DNA of 64,000 bases from Phocaeicola dorei (GCF_013009555.1 NZ_CP046176.1:5487501-5551500); one strand, 5' to 3'; counted from the stretch's first letter, positions 20,610 through 26,986 are shown. A program made the numbers and translations. The notes: generated by a model not told the origin, from the letters alone.

Positions 20610-20750
20610 CTATAAGCAAAAGAGTACATACACTCCATACATTGCACAGGCCCCATAAAATGCTTTACCTATTTTATGTCCCAATTCTCTACCTTCTTCA
20701 TAAGATCCTCCATCAATCTGTCGAAGTTCGTCAAAAGTTAATTCATTCAT
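20610..20750 (-). CDS. Double-glycine-leader peptide 1 (class II bacteriocin-like)
   Basis: A 46-residue peptide from ATG 20750 (an in-frame upstream ATG is less likely). The leader MNELTFDELRQIDGG is a textbook double-glycine leader (LTFDEL..I.GG). The mature part (31 residues) starts SYEEGRELGHKIGKAFYG and has overlapping GxxxG motifs, followed by a hydrophobic C-terminus (AMYGVYVLFCL) and two cysteines. This fits a pore-forming class IIb-like bacteriocin. It starts 22 bp after the neighbouring peptide's stop. It should be cleaved and exported by the C39 ABC transporter. Activity is not demonstrated. Confidence 0.8.
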   Translation of the reverse strand: MNELTFDELRQIDGGSYEEGRELGHKIGKAFYGACAMYGVYVLFCL

Positions 20751-20772
20751 AATGATAATTTTTAAATTAATA

Positions 20773-20943
20773 CTAATAAAGAGGGGATTCAACTATACCA
20801 ACAAGTACCCCAATAAAAGAAGTTATATTACTCCAATTTTGCCTTGCCGTACTTGAGTTCATATAATAAGACATTGATACTCCAGCTAGAATTTCTTTCA
20901 ATTCAGATGATGTCAATTTTGATGTCATTATATCATTTTCCAT
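20773..20943 (-). CDS. Glycine-type-leader peptide 2, possible partner of peptide 1
   Basis: A 56-residue peptide found by reading the minus strand. The N-terminus resembles a leader (MTSKLTSSELKEILAG), with AG instead of GG at the presumed cleavage site. The C-terminal part has a GVLVG motif in a hydrophobic run (SFIGVLVGIVE). Its ATG lies inside the 3' end of the upstream membrane-protein gene, with an 11-bp overlap, suggesting translational coupling. With peptide 1 directly downstream this resembles a two-peptide (class IIb) arrangement. It is shorter than usual annotation limits. Confidence 0.65.
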   Translation of the reverse strand: MENDIMTSKLTSSELKEILAGVSMSYYMNSSTARQNWSNITSFIGVLVGIVESPLY

Positions 20944-21172
20944 TTTTTCTTCGTATTATAAAATTAATTGCTACTATCAGTAAAATAAGTTTACTCACTA
21001 TATTTATAGAGTTAAATATACTTTCTTCTATATTCAAATTAGAATTTTGAAGGAGTAATACAAACAATACAAATACTACCAAAAATCCAAAAAGAAAAAT
21101 AGTTTTTATCATTTTAACTATTCCACTATTATCTCTACAGAATTTCTCTATTATTGATTTGTATCTCATCAT
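20933..21172 (-). CDS. Small two-helix membrane protein upstream of peptide 2
   Basis: A 79-residue protein (ATGATG at 21172/21169) with a basic N-terminus, two hydrophobic helices (about 23-43 and 54-70) and a basic tail (RRKNGK). Its stop overlaps the start of the peptide-2 gene. By position it may be an immunity or accessory protein. No known family is recognised. Confidence 0.55.
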   Translation of the reverse strand: MMRYKSIIEKFCRDNSGIVKMIKTIFLFGFLVVFVLFVLLLQNSNLNIEESIFNSINIVSKLILLIVAINFIIRRKNGK

Positions 21173-21330
21173 TTATATTTTTTTATTCATTTCATAAATA
21201 TACTGAGTAGTTTAAATAGATTTTCTCATAAACTATTTTGATTACTATTTTTTACAAATTCAATATCATATAAAAATTATAGTAATATTACAATTTCTAA
21301 ACTATAGTCAAAATTATATTTACATAAAAG

Positions 21331-21477
21331 CTACCAGCAGACAACATCCGCCAACAGTCCATATTTCTCATGGAGTTGTTCCATCTGTTCCGCAGTAGGA
21401 GGCATACACCCTCCCGATACCTGTACACGTTCCTCACCACTGAGTGGCTTCACCATGCAATAATCATTTTTTTTCAT
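21331..21477 (-). CDS. GG-leader peptide, MKKNDY family copy 1 (intact coding sequence)
   Basis: A 48-residue peptide. The 23-residue leader starts MKKNDYCMVKPLSGEE and ends VSGG. The 25-residue core begins with Cys (CMPPTAEQ) and ends with VVCW, so two cysteines bracket it. Two paralogues lie at 24648 and 26191 with almost the same leader. This copy keeps both the GG site and the full core. However, an IS982-like element begins 28 bp upstream, which cuts it off from the promoter it would share with its neighbours. Function unknown; processing by the C39 transporter is inferred. Confidence 0.75.
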   Translation of the reverse strand: MKKNDYCMVKPLSGEERVQVSGGCMPPTAEQMEQLHEKYGLLADVVCW

Positions 21478-21504
21478 ACTTCATTTTGTGTTTTATTGTT
21501 ATAT

Positions 21505-22585
21505 ATGCGAATCAGTAGTTGAAATACCTACTTGATTCAGTTAGTTAAAATGTTATTATTCAATTAATTATCTCGTTTATTTATTTCTCAATCTCCTTGA
21601 AAATCAGTATATTAGAAGAATAAAACCACTCATTATTCTAATTATGATTCCCAAGGAGAAAGAGCTAAAACTTATAAAAATATATATGTACATCTGCGAT
21701 ATTTACCAGTCTTCACTGAAGTTTTACTGCCAGAGATTCAGTAATAATGCAACTCCTATCTTTACAGACCAGGAACTGCTTACCGTATATCTGTTTTGCG
21801 GAGCCTATCAGCGATACTTCCAAATCAAAGAGATACATACATTCACTGAAGAATATTTGCTCTCATGGTTCCCCAACCTACCTTCTTATCAGACATTCAA
21901 CTATCGGTTAAACCTGATGAGTGAGGCCATTAGTGAACTTGTAAAGCATCTCATTACATTCTTTAAACCAGAGGATTGCGATTCTATGACATCACTTATT
22001 GACTCTATGCCTATTATTACCTGTGCAGGAAAGAATAAAACAGGAAAGGTAGCTACTGAAATTGCAACCAAAGGATACTGTTCTACAAAGAACATGTATT
22101 ACTTCGGTCTCAAACTCCATGCTTTAGCCTTCCGCAGGGAAGGAACTATTCCATTCCCGGAAATGATTCTCTTATCATCGGCAGAAGAGAATGACCTGAC
22201 AGTTCTTAAAAGAGAAGCCGCTGATAGCCTTATAAACAGAAACATCTTTGCCGATAAGATATACTCGGATTTTTCTTACTGGGGCAATAAGCAACAAGAA
22301 CAAGGAACTACTATGCTAACTCCCGTGAAAGCAATAAAAGGAGAGGAACCAGTTATTACTCAAAGAGAGAAAGCTGGAAGAGAACTGTTCTCTACTGCTG
22401 TTTCAAAGGTCAGACAGCCTATAGAAGCGTTTTTCAACTGGCTGAATGAGAAAACAAATATTCAAAGAGCGATGAAAGTCAGATCAACATCTGGACTTTT
22501 AGTACATACGATGGGAAAAATTGCCATCGCATTCATTTATCTAATTTTTTAAAACAAGAATCAGAAATCAACTACTGATTCGCAT
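21505..22585 (+). mobile_element. IS982-family-like insertion sequence, copy 1
   Basis: Inverted repeats begin ATGCGAATCAGTAGTTGA at 21505 and the exact complement ends at 22585, giving an element of about 1081 bp with one transposase gene. It appears identical to copy 2 (23535), 2030 bp away. Unlike copy 2 I find no matching target duplication (left flank TATAT, right flank TACTA), hinting at deletion or recombination beside it. Confidence 0.85.
21644..22552 (+). CDS. IS982-like transposase, copy 1
   Basis: A 302-residue DDE transposase with likely catalytic residues Asp120 (SLIDSMPI), Asp204 or Asp209 (FADKIYSD) and Glu261 (RQPIEAFFNWLNEKTNIQ). Length and motif order fit the IS982 family. 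The protein is identical to that of copy 2. No frameshift is visible, so it may be active. Confidence 0.9.
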   Translation: MIPKEKELKLIKIYMYICDIYQSSLKFYCQRFSNNATPIFTDQELLTVYLFCGAYQRYFQIKEIHTFTEEYLLSWFPNLPSYQTFNYRLNLMSEAISELVKHLITFFKPEDCDSMTSLIDSMPIITCAGKNKTGKVATEIATKGYCSTKNMYYFGLKLHALAFRREGTIPFPEMILLSSAEENDLTVLKREAADSLINRNIFADKIYSDFSYWGNKQQEQGTTMLTPVKAIKGEEPVITQREKAGRELFSTAVSKVRQPIEAFFNWLNEKTNIQRAMKVRSTSGLLVHTMGKIAIAFIYLIF

Positions 22586-22946
22586 TACTAATAATCATTC
22601 TATTTATTGCATAAGACAATAAGGCACCAACAAAAGTAGCAATTATATCTTTATAATCACATAATCCCCCTTCCACTATCAATCCCAATAATTCATATAT
22701 CATCAATCCACATGAAGAATAGAAAAGCAACTTAATCGGTTTGTACATTTCATTAGGAGAAAAAAGAGAAACAAGAATAAAAAAAACAACACATTCACCA
22801 AACAGATTAGTGTATGTATCGGCAAGATAGAAATCAAATAAATGATTTGTATATACCCAAGGACGGTAATACGTCCGGAATAGCAGCATTATTATGATAA
22901 AGAGACAACCTACTATCAAGTGAAGCAATCTATGTTTTTTTCTCAT
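22572..22946 (-). CDS. VanZ-like membrane protein, C-terminus altered by the IS
   Basis: A 124-residue membrane protein with four likely helices and a VanZ-like signature in its last third (DYKDIIATFVGALLSY). The stop codon and last few residues (NANQ) are encoded by the terminal inverted repeat of IS copy 1, so the native C-terminus has been lost. It follows two GG-leader peptides and a small membrane peptide on the same strand; by analogy it may have been an immunity protein. Whether it still works is unclear. Confidence 0.65.
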   Translation of the reverse strand: MRKKHRLLHLIVGCLFIIIMLLFRTYYRPWVYTNHLFDFYLADTYTNLFGECVVFFILVSLFSPNEMYKPIKLLFYSSCGLMIYELLGLIVEGGLCDYKDIIATFVGALLSYAINRMIISNANQ

Positions 22947-23019
22947 AATTACGATATCTAGTTGCTAGTCAGGAAAGCTTATAAACAATCCTGACTAATA
23001 AATTCTTATTTAAAATTAA

Positions 23020-23133
23020 TCATACTAGTATATTATATAATTGAATAACAATTGATATAACCACATAAATAATCAAGATAAAATTGATTCGCTTCAATTT
23101 TTTGTTTTCCTTTTGTAAATCCGTTTGTTTCAT
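23020..23133 (-). CDS. Small single-helix membrane peptide
   Basis: A 37-residue peptide: a basic N-terminal stretch (KENKKLKRI) followed by one hydrophobic helix. It begins 13 bp after the stop of the GG-leader peptide at 23147, in the same direction. It may be an accessory or immunity peptide. Too small for family assignment. Confidence 0.45.
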   Translation of the reverse strand: MKQTDLQKENKKLKRINFILIIYVVISIVIQLYNILV

Positions 23134-23146
23134 TATCTATTCGTTT

Positions 23147-23317
23147 TTATCCATAAGCTGTTGGACTATTTTGTGCCATCTGACCAAAATATTCTAAAAA
23201 ATTACAAATACTTGCTCCTATAGAACCTACACTATTCCCCAAACTTCTCATTGCTTTATCTCCACCACAAAAACATTTACATTCTTGCTCAGATAATTCT
23301 TCATAAACACATTTCAT
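23147..23317 (-). CDS. Double-glycine-leader peptide with GxxxG (Cys-rich leader)
   Basis: A 56-residue peptide. Leader MKCVYEELSEQECKCFCGG ends in GG and is unusually rich in cysteine. The 37-residue core starts DKAMRSLGNSVGSIGASI, has a GNSVG (GxxxG) motif and one Cys, and ends in AYG. It starts 18 bp after the stop of the neighbouring peptide, suggesting a two-peptide bacteriocin pair. Confidence 0.7.
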   Translation of the reverse strand: MKCVYEELSEQECKCFCGGDKAMRSLGNSVGSIGASICNFLEYFGQMAQNSPTAYG

Positions 23318-23335
23318 AAAATAATACTTTAATGA

Positions 23336-23515
23336 TTAATTTCTTGTTCCGTTCCATCCCTCATTAACCCCCACGCAAAAATCATCCCAATTATTGTATA
23401 CATAAATTGCAGCACCAGCCACAGCAAGAGCTAAAGCGACCCATCCACCATTCACTTCTTGCATCTCATTCACATTCATTTCCTGCATCAAAGCACTATT
23501 TTCTAAATTTTTCAT
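23336..23515 (-). CDS. Double-glycine-leader peptide (class II bacteriocin-like)
   Basis: A 59-residue peptide. Leader MKNLENSALMQEMNVNEMQE ends VNGG, a clear double-glycine leader. The 35-residue core starts with a hydrophobic helix (WVALALAVAGAAIYVY) and continues into a polar tail ending NGTRN. IS copy 2 ends only 19 bp upstream of the start codon, so its native promoter is gone and any expression depends on the IS. Confidence 0.75.
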   Translation of the reverse strand: MKNLENSALMQEMNVNEMQEVNGGWVALALAVAGAAIYVYNNWDDFCVGVNEGWNGTRN

Positions 23516-23534
23516 AATAGTATTTTTTTTATTA

Positions 23535-24615
23535 ATGCGAATCAGTAGTTGAAATACCTACTTGATTCAGTTAGTTAAAATGTTATTATTCAATTAATTA
23601 TCTCGTTTATTTATTTCTCAATCTCCTTGAAAATCAGTATATTAGAAGAATAAAACCACTCATTATTCTAATTATGATTCCCAAGGAGAAAGAGCTAAAA
23701 CTTATAAAAATATATATGTACATCTGCGATATTTACCAGTCTTCACTGAAGTTTTACTGCCAGAGATTCAGTAATAATGCAACTCCTATCTTTACAGACC
23801 AGGAACTGCTTACCGTATATCTGTTTTGCGGAGCCTATCAGCGATACTTCCAAATCAAAGAGATACATACATTCACTGAAGAATATTTGCTCTCATGGTT
23901 CCCCAACCTACCTTCTTATCAGACATTCAACTATCGGTTAAACCTGATGAGTGAGGCCATTAGTGAACTTGTAAAGCATCTCATTACATTCTTTAAACCA
24001 GAGGATTGCGATTCTATGACATCACTTATTGACTCTATGCCTATTATTACCTGTGCAGGAAAGAATAAAACAGGAAAGGTAGCTACTGAAATTGCAACCA
24101 AAGGATACTGTTCTACAAAGAACATGTATTACTTCGGTCTCAAACTCCATGCTTTAGCCTTCCGCAGGGAAGGAACTATTCCATTCCCGGAAATGATTCT
24201 CTTATCATCGGCAGAAGAGAATGACCTGACAGTTCTTAAAAGAGAAGCCGCTGATAGCCTTATAAACAGAAACATCTTTGCCGATAAGATATACTCGGAT
24301 TTTTCTTACTGGGGCAATAAGCAACAAGAACAAGGAACTACTATGCTAACTCCCGTGAAAGCAATAAAAGGAGAGGAACCAGTTATTACTCAAAGAGAGA
24401 AAGCTGGAAGAGAACTGTTCTCTACTGCTGTTTCAAAGGTCAGACAGCCTATAGAAGCGTTTTTCAACTGGCTGAATGAGAAAACAAATATTCAAAGAGC
24501 GATGAAAGTCAGATCAACATCTGGACTTTTAGTACATACGATGGGAAAAATTGCCATCGCATTCATTTATCTAATTTTTTAAAACAAGAATCAGAAATCA
24601 ACTACTGATTCGCAT
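23535..24615 (+). mobile_element. IS982-family-like insertion sequence, copy 2
   Basis: Same inverted repeats and length as copy 1. It is flanked on both sides by TATTA (23530-23534 and 24616-24620), which fits a 5-bp target duplication from direct insertion. Confidence 0.85.
23674..24582 (+). CDS. IS982-like transposase, copy 2
   Basis: A 302-residue DDE transposase identical in protein sequence to copy 1, with the same Asp120, Asp204/209 and Glu261 candidates. The near-perfect identity of the two elements points to recent transposition or duplication. Confidence 0.9.
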   Translation: MIPKEKELKLIKIYMYICDIYQSSLKFYCQRFSNNATPIFTDQELLTVYLFCGAYQRYFQIKEIHTFTEEYLLSWFPNLPSYQTFNYRLNLMSEAISELVKHLITFFKPEDCDSMTSLIDSMPIITCAGKNKTGKVATEIATKGYCSTKNMYYFGLKLHALAFRREGTIPFPEMILLSSAEENDLTVLKREAADSLINRNIFADKIYSDFSYWGNKQQEQGTTMLTPVKAIKGEEPVITQREKAGRELFSTAVSKVRQPIEAFFNWLNEKTNIQRAMKVRSTSGLLVHTMGKIAIAFIYLIF

Positions 24616-24647
24616 TATTAGTTAATAAATTGTATTTATCTAAAAGC

Positions 24648-24794
24648 CTACCAGCAGATAATATCCGCTAATGGTCCATATATTTTACGAAGTTGTTCCA
24701 TCTGTTCCGCAGCAGGAGGCATACACTCTCCCGATACCTGTACATGTTCCTCACCACTGAGTGGCTTCACCATGCAATAATCATTTTTTTTCAT
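24648..24794 (-). CDS. Leader peptide, MKKNDY family copy 2 (GG site changed to GE)
   Basis: A 48-residue paralogue of the peptide at 21331 with the same leader (MKKNDYCMVKPLSGEE) and core layout (CMPPAAEQ to IICW). The cleavage site reads VSGE, not VSGG, so the second Gly is lost and C39 processing is probably impaired. About 40 bp upstream there is a short stretch similar to the 3' end of the peptide at 26384, so a two-gene unit was duplicated. Confidence 0.65.
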   Translation of the reverse strand: MKKNDYCMVKPLSGEEHVQVSGECMPPAAEQMEQLRKIYGPLADIICW

Positions 24795-24897
24795 ACTTCA
24801 TTTTGTGTTTTATTGTTATATACTAAGAAAATAATTCTCTAAAATAGCTCCAAGAACATTCATATACAGAAACTGTCATATTACATTAATATCCGTA

Positions 24898-25059
24898 CTA
24901 TTTCCCTTTATCATCTTCTTTTTTTCTTACACTAATATTAAGTATCGCTACCAGAAAAAGAAAGCATACGGGAATCAACTTAGCCCGGTCTCCCTCATAG
25001 AGAAATAAAGCTATAGCAAGTAAAAATACTGATACAATATACAGAATACTCTTTTTCAT
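24898..25059 (-). CDS. Small two-helix membrane protein, possible immunity protein
   Basis: A 53-residue protein with two hydrophobic segments (about residues 4-20 and 27-43), separated by a charged loop (YEGDRAK), and a charged tail (VRKKEDDKGK). It starts 2 bp after the end of a decayed bacteriocin-like core, so it probably was its immunity partner. Context-based inference. Confidence 0.5.
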   Translation of the reverse strand: MKKSILYIVSVFLLAIALFLYEGDRAKLIPVCFLFLVAILNISVRKKEDDKGK

Positions 25060-25061
25060 AT

Positions 25062-25197
25062 TCAACAGAATGTTGCCACACCTACTAATGCTCCACTGTA
25101 TCCACCCAAAGCTTCACCCGAAACAGTCCGGCTCCTGTCAAAATACCAAGACCTGCACCACCGACCGCACCAGCTACATATTTAGCATACTGAGTAA
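25062..25197 (-). pseudogene. Decayed class II bacteriocin-like core peptide
   Basis: Gly/Ala-rich sequence typical of bacteriocin cores can be read on the minus strand: ITQYAKYVAGAVGGAGLGIL, then after a frame change TVSGEALGGYSGALVGVATF and a stop at 25062-25064. There is no ATG and no leader, and the halves are in different frames. It starts about 20 bp after the -7 box of site B, so the leader appears to have been deleted and the promoter joined to the core. Confidence 0.6.
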
Positions 25198-25217
25198 TTA
25201 GGGTTGTTTCGATGCGA

Positions 25218-25275
25218 CAAATATAAATCTACTTTTTCAAACTCTTTGTTATCAGATTATTATCTTTAGATTAAT
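25218..25275 (-). promoter_or_regulatory. Site B: promoter with 11-bp-repeat operator
   Basis: Minus-strand -7 box TATATTTG (25218-25225). The hexamers on the plus strand are GTTATC (25248), ATTATC (25259) and ATTAAT (25270), at 11-bp steps and 22 bp from the box. It reads into the decayed peptide, the small membrane protein and the MKKNDY copy at 24648. Spacing is identical to sites A, C and D. Confidence 0.7.
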
Positions 25276-25305
25276 GTTAAATCGTCGTACAAGACATATC
25301 ATTTA

Positions 25306-25551
25306 TCATCTAAAATAATATCCTCCGAAAAAAAGTATTGCTGCAACAATCCATATTATCAGCAAAGCAATAAAAATTCTTTTTGTCCAGCTATATGCTT
25401 TTTTTAAACTGATGACATAGGAAACATCTGACTTTCTATTCTTTTTCCAAGCCTCTATACTATGGTATAAAGGAATTATGCCTAAAACAGGACACATAAA
25501 AGTTAGCAGAACCGATAATAAAAGGACTGTTGATATATGTTCTTTTTCCAT
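25306..25551 (-). CDS. CD225/dispanin-like small membrane protein
   Basis: An 81-residue protein from ATG 25551; a longer in-frame start overlaps the upstream gene. Two membrane helices (about 9-29 and 60-79) flank a cytoplasmic loop with the pattern CPVLGIIPLYHSIEAWKKN and a later SLKKAYSWTKR, which fits the CD225/dispanin (IFITM-like) layout. It starts 13 bp after the lipoprotein stop, so the two are probably co-transcribed. An immunity or membrane-protection role is a guess from position. Confidence 0.6.
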   Translation of the reverse strand: MEKEHISTVLLLSVLLTFMCPVLGIIPLYHSIEAWKKNRKSDVSYVISLKKAYSWTKRIFIALLIIWIVAAILFFGGYYFR

Positions 25552-25564
25552 ACTGATTGTTATT

Positions 25565-26140
25565 TTAAAATGCACAATAAATTGCACTGCCTAGTACTCC
25601 ACCAACAGTACATGCTCCAAAAAACAAATCGCCAATATCACATGCTATAGGGTGGTTATTCTCATAAAAATCTTTATAATTTTGGTATTCATCATTGGCA
25701 CACTGATACCAACTAGCAAGACTTCTTGTTTTTACTAAATTTTCATCATCAAATTCCAATTTTATATCTTTCAAGGTATTATCAGATATATATAATGTTG
25801 CAAATAGTACTTCATCAGTCGTGTAGTGATAAAGTATATAATTATTTTCGTCTATATTTTCTTTCACCAAAATAGCATCAAGTTTTATATCTCTATTATC
25901 CTCTCTATAAACAGATAAATAAAATTGTTCTATATTTCGACCTGAGGCACGAGTGATATAAGGAACCTCTTTGCTTTTCAATTCATAACCTAGTCCATTT
26001 TGTTTGATATCAATAATCACAGTACTTTTCCTTTCTTTTTCCATCACAGATTCGGAATTACTACAACTAAAGAACAACAATGTAATAAAGCAAGCGCAAA
26101 ATGATTTTGCGATTTTAAATACAATTCTTTTCATATTCAT
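25565..26140 (-). CDS. Lipoprotein with bacteriocin-like C-terminal tail
   Basis: A 191-residue lipoprotein with lipobox LFFSC (Cys26; ATG 26140 or 26134). The middle region is polar and beta-rich with no known family. The last about 25 residues form a Gly-rich hydrophobic tail (DLFFGACTVGGVLGSAIYCA) that resembles the core of a class II bacteriocin and shares the FxGAC pattern with peptide 1 at 20610. It lies downstream of the peptide group driven by site C. It could be a decoy/immunity protein or a carrier; both are speculative. Confidence 0.6.
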   Translation of the reverse strand: MNMKRIVFKIAKSFCACFITLLFFSCSNSESVMEKERKSTVIIDIKQNGLGYELKSKEVPYITRASGRNIEQFYLSVYREDNRDIKLDAILVKENIDENNYILYHYTTDEVLFATLYISDNTLKDIKLEFDDENLVKTRSLASWYQCANDEYQNYKDFYENNHPIACDIGDLFFGACTVGGVLGSAIYCAF

Positions 26141-26152
26141 ATAGTTTTCTAT

Positions 26153-26193
26153 TAATGCAAATCAATAGGAAGTACTGATACTGATTTACATTA
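26153..26193. repeat. Short relic resembling IS ends
   Basis: TAATGCAAATCAATA (26153-26167) and TACTGATTTACATTA (about 26179-26193) form an imperfect inverted repeat matching the IS terminal repeat (ATGCGAATCAGTA) except at two or three positions. It looks like a relic in which only the ends remain. The stop of the peptide at 26191 lies within it. Confidence 0.4.
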
Positions 26194-26355
26194 GTTAATA
26201 AAATTGTACTTATATAAAAACCTACCAGCAGATAACATCTGCCAACAGTCCATATTTCTCATTTGTTCCGCTGTAGGAGGCGCATAACCTCCCGATATCT
26301 GTGCATATTCCTCGCCACTGAGTGGCTTCACCATGCAATAATCATTCTTTTTCAT
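26191..26355 (-). CDS. Leader peptide, MKKNDY family copy 3 (frameshifted core)
   Basis: A 54-residue paralogue. Leader MKKNDYCMVKPLSGEE ends ISGG, so the cleavage site is intact, but the core begins YAPPTAEQM (first Cys changed to Tyr). Compared with the copy at 21331, 13 bp are missing after AEQM, between two ATG trinucleotides, so the rest is read in another frame (RNMDCWQMLSAGRF...). The product is probably altered. It follows two other GG-leader peptides driven by site C. Confidence 0.65.
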   Translation of the reverse strand: MKKNDYCMVKPLSGEEYAQISGGYAPPTAEQMRNMDCWQMLSAGRFLYKYNFIN

Positions 26356-26383
26356 ACTTCATTTTGTGTTTTGTTGTTATATA

Positions 26384-26506
26384 CTAAAAAAATAATTCTC
26401 TAAAACGGCTGGGTACTACAAATACACTAGTCAGACTAGTACTGCTACTGTAAATGTAGCATCCACCATAAATATTCATACATTCTGCTAACGTCAGCGT
26501 TTTCAT
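26384..26506 (-). CDS. Double-glycine-leader peptide (NIYGG family)
   Basis: A 40-residue peptide. Leader MKTLTLAECMNIYGG ends in GG; the NIYGG ending is shared with the peptide at 26753. The 25-residue core starts with Cys (CYIYSSSTSLTSVF) and ends RELFF. Its ATG begins 1 bp after the preceding peptide's stop, so the two are coupled. Homologous 3' sequence recurs near 24835. Confidence 0.7.
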   Translation of the reverse strand: MKTLTLAECMNIYGGCYIYSSSTSLTSVFVVPSRFRELFF

Positions 26507-26507
26507 T

Positions 26508-26669
26508 TCATTTAATTCTTATCATGTTCTGTGTTCGTGTTATTATTTTCCCTATTTCAATATTAGGGCAATCTCTGATTCTTCTTTTGAACAAGCGGAC
26601 AGTAAAAAGTGGTATACCGGTCATGTGATTTACGTCCCCACCTTGTTCGTTTATACTCGTTTTTTCCAT
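26508..26669 (-). CDS. Short GG-containing basic peptide
   Basis: A 53-residue peptide starting at ATG 26669, the first start after the site-C promoter box at 26700-26707 (an ATG at 26702 would overlap the box). Short N-terminal part MEKTSINEQGG looks like a compact leader; the remaining 42 residues are basic (FKRRIRD, ending MIRIK) with one Cys. The GG motif could be fortuitous, but the position at the head of a peptide group supports a leader peptide. Confidence 0.5.
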   Translation of the reverse strand: MEKTSINEQGGDVNHMTGIPLFTVRLFKRRIRDCPNIEIGKIITRTQNMIRIK

Positions 26670-26699
26670 ATCTCTCTTTTTGGGTTTGTTTTGATGCGA

Positions 26700-26757
26700 C
26701 AAAGGTAAATTGCTTTTTTCTAACTCTTTGTTATTGAAGTGTTATCTCTATGTTAAT
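26700..26757 (-). promoter_or_regulatory. Site C: promoter with 11-bp-repeat operator
   Basis: Minus-strand -7 box TACCTTTG (26700-26707), plus-strand hexamers GTTATT (26730), GTTATC (26741) and GTTAAT (26752) at 11-bp steps, first hexamer 22 bp from the box. It drives the peptides at 26508, 26384 and 26191 and perhaps the lipoprotein. The flank before the box (GATGCGACAAA) is nearly the same at site B. Confidence 0.75.
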
Positions 26758-26875
26758 TGTTTATATATCTGGGTATACACTTACCTTCTTCATTCAATAC
26801 ATAAACAACTCTTCCTTCACCACCATAAATATTTTCTTTTTCTCCTTTTCTCAATTCTAAAATAATATTTTCCAT
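26753..26875 (-). CDS. Double-glycine-leader peptide next to the sensor kinase
   Basis: A 40-residue peptide. Leader MENIILELRKGEKENIYGG ends in GG; the 21-residue core starts EGRVVYVLNEEGK and has one Cys. It is unusually polar and short for a pore-forming bacteriocin. It is the first gene on the minus strand from site D, which lies between it and the kinase gene, so a signalling role is possible (inference). Its stop overlaps site C. Confidence 0.65.
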   Translation of the reverse strand: MENIILELRKGEKENIYGGEGRVVYVLNEEGKCIPRYINN

Positions 26876-26919
26876 AACTTATTGTTTTAATTTAAATGAC
26901 TTACATTTGTTTTACATTG

Positions 26920-26977
26920 CAAATATACAGGCTATTTTTATAATAAAATGTTATCCGATTGTTATCTAACATTAGAA
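26920..26977 (-). promoter_or_regulatory. Site D: promoter with operator, between peptide and kinase genes
   Basis: Minus-strand box TATATTTG (26920-26927) and plus-strand GTTATC (26950), GTTATC (26961) and a weaker third hexamer (TTAGAA, 26972), again 22 bp from the box. The two perfect GTTATC copies are 11 bp apart. The operator also lies 9 bp upstream of the kinase -7 box on the other strand, so the regulator may control itself. Confidence 0.7.
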
Positions 26978-26986
26978 ATATGTTAT

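Noticed and set aside
21195..21240. Fifth copy of the operator before the 21172 membrane-protein gene
   Set aside because: Only weak matches with a 12-bp step, and the box reads TATATTTA; spacing does not fit sites A-D.
21505..24615. Active composite transposon made of the two IS copies
   Set aside because: The outer flanks do not match (TATAT and TATTA), while copy 2 alone has a 5-bp duplication; independent insertion fits better.
26670..26702. Longer start for the basic peptide at 26508
   Set aside because: The ATG at 26702 overlaps the site-C promoter box, so it would not be transcribed from it.
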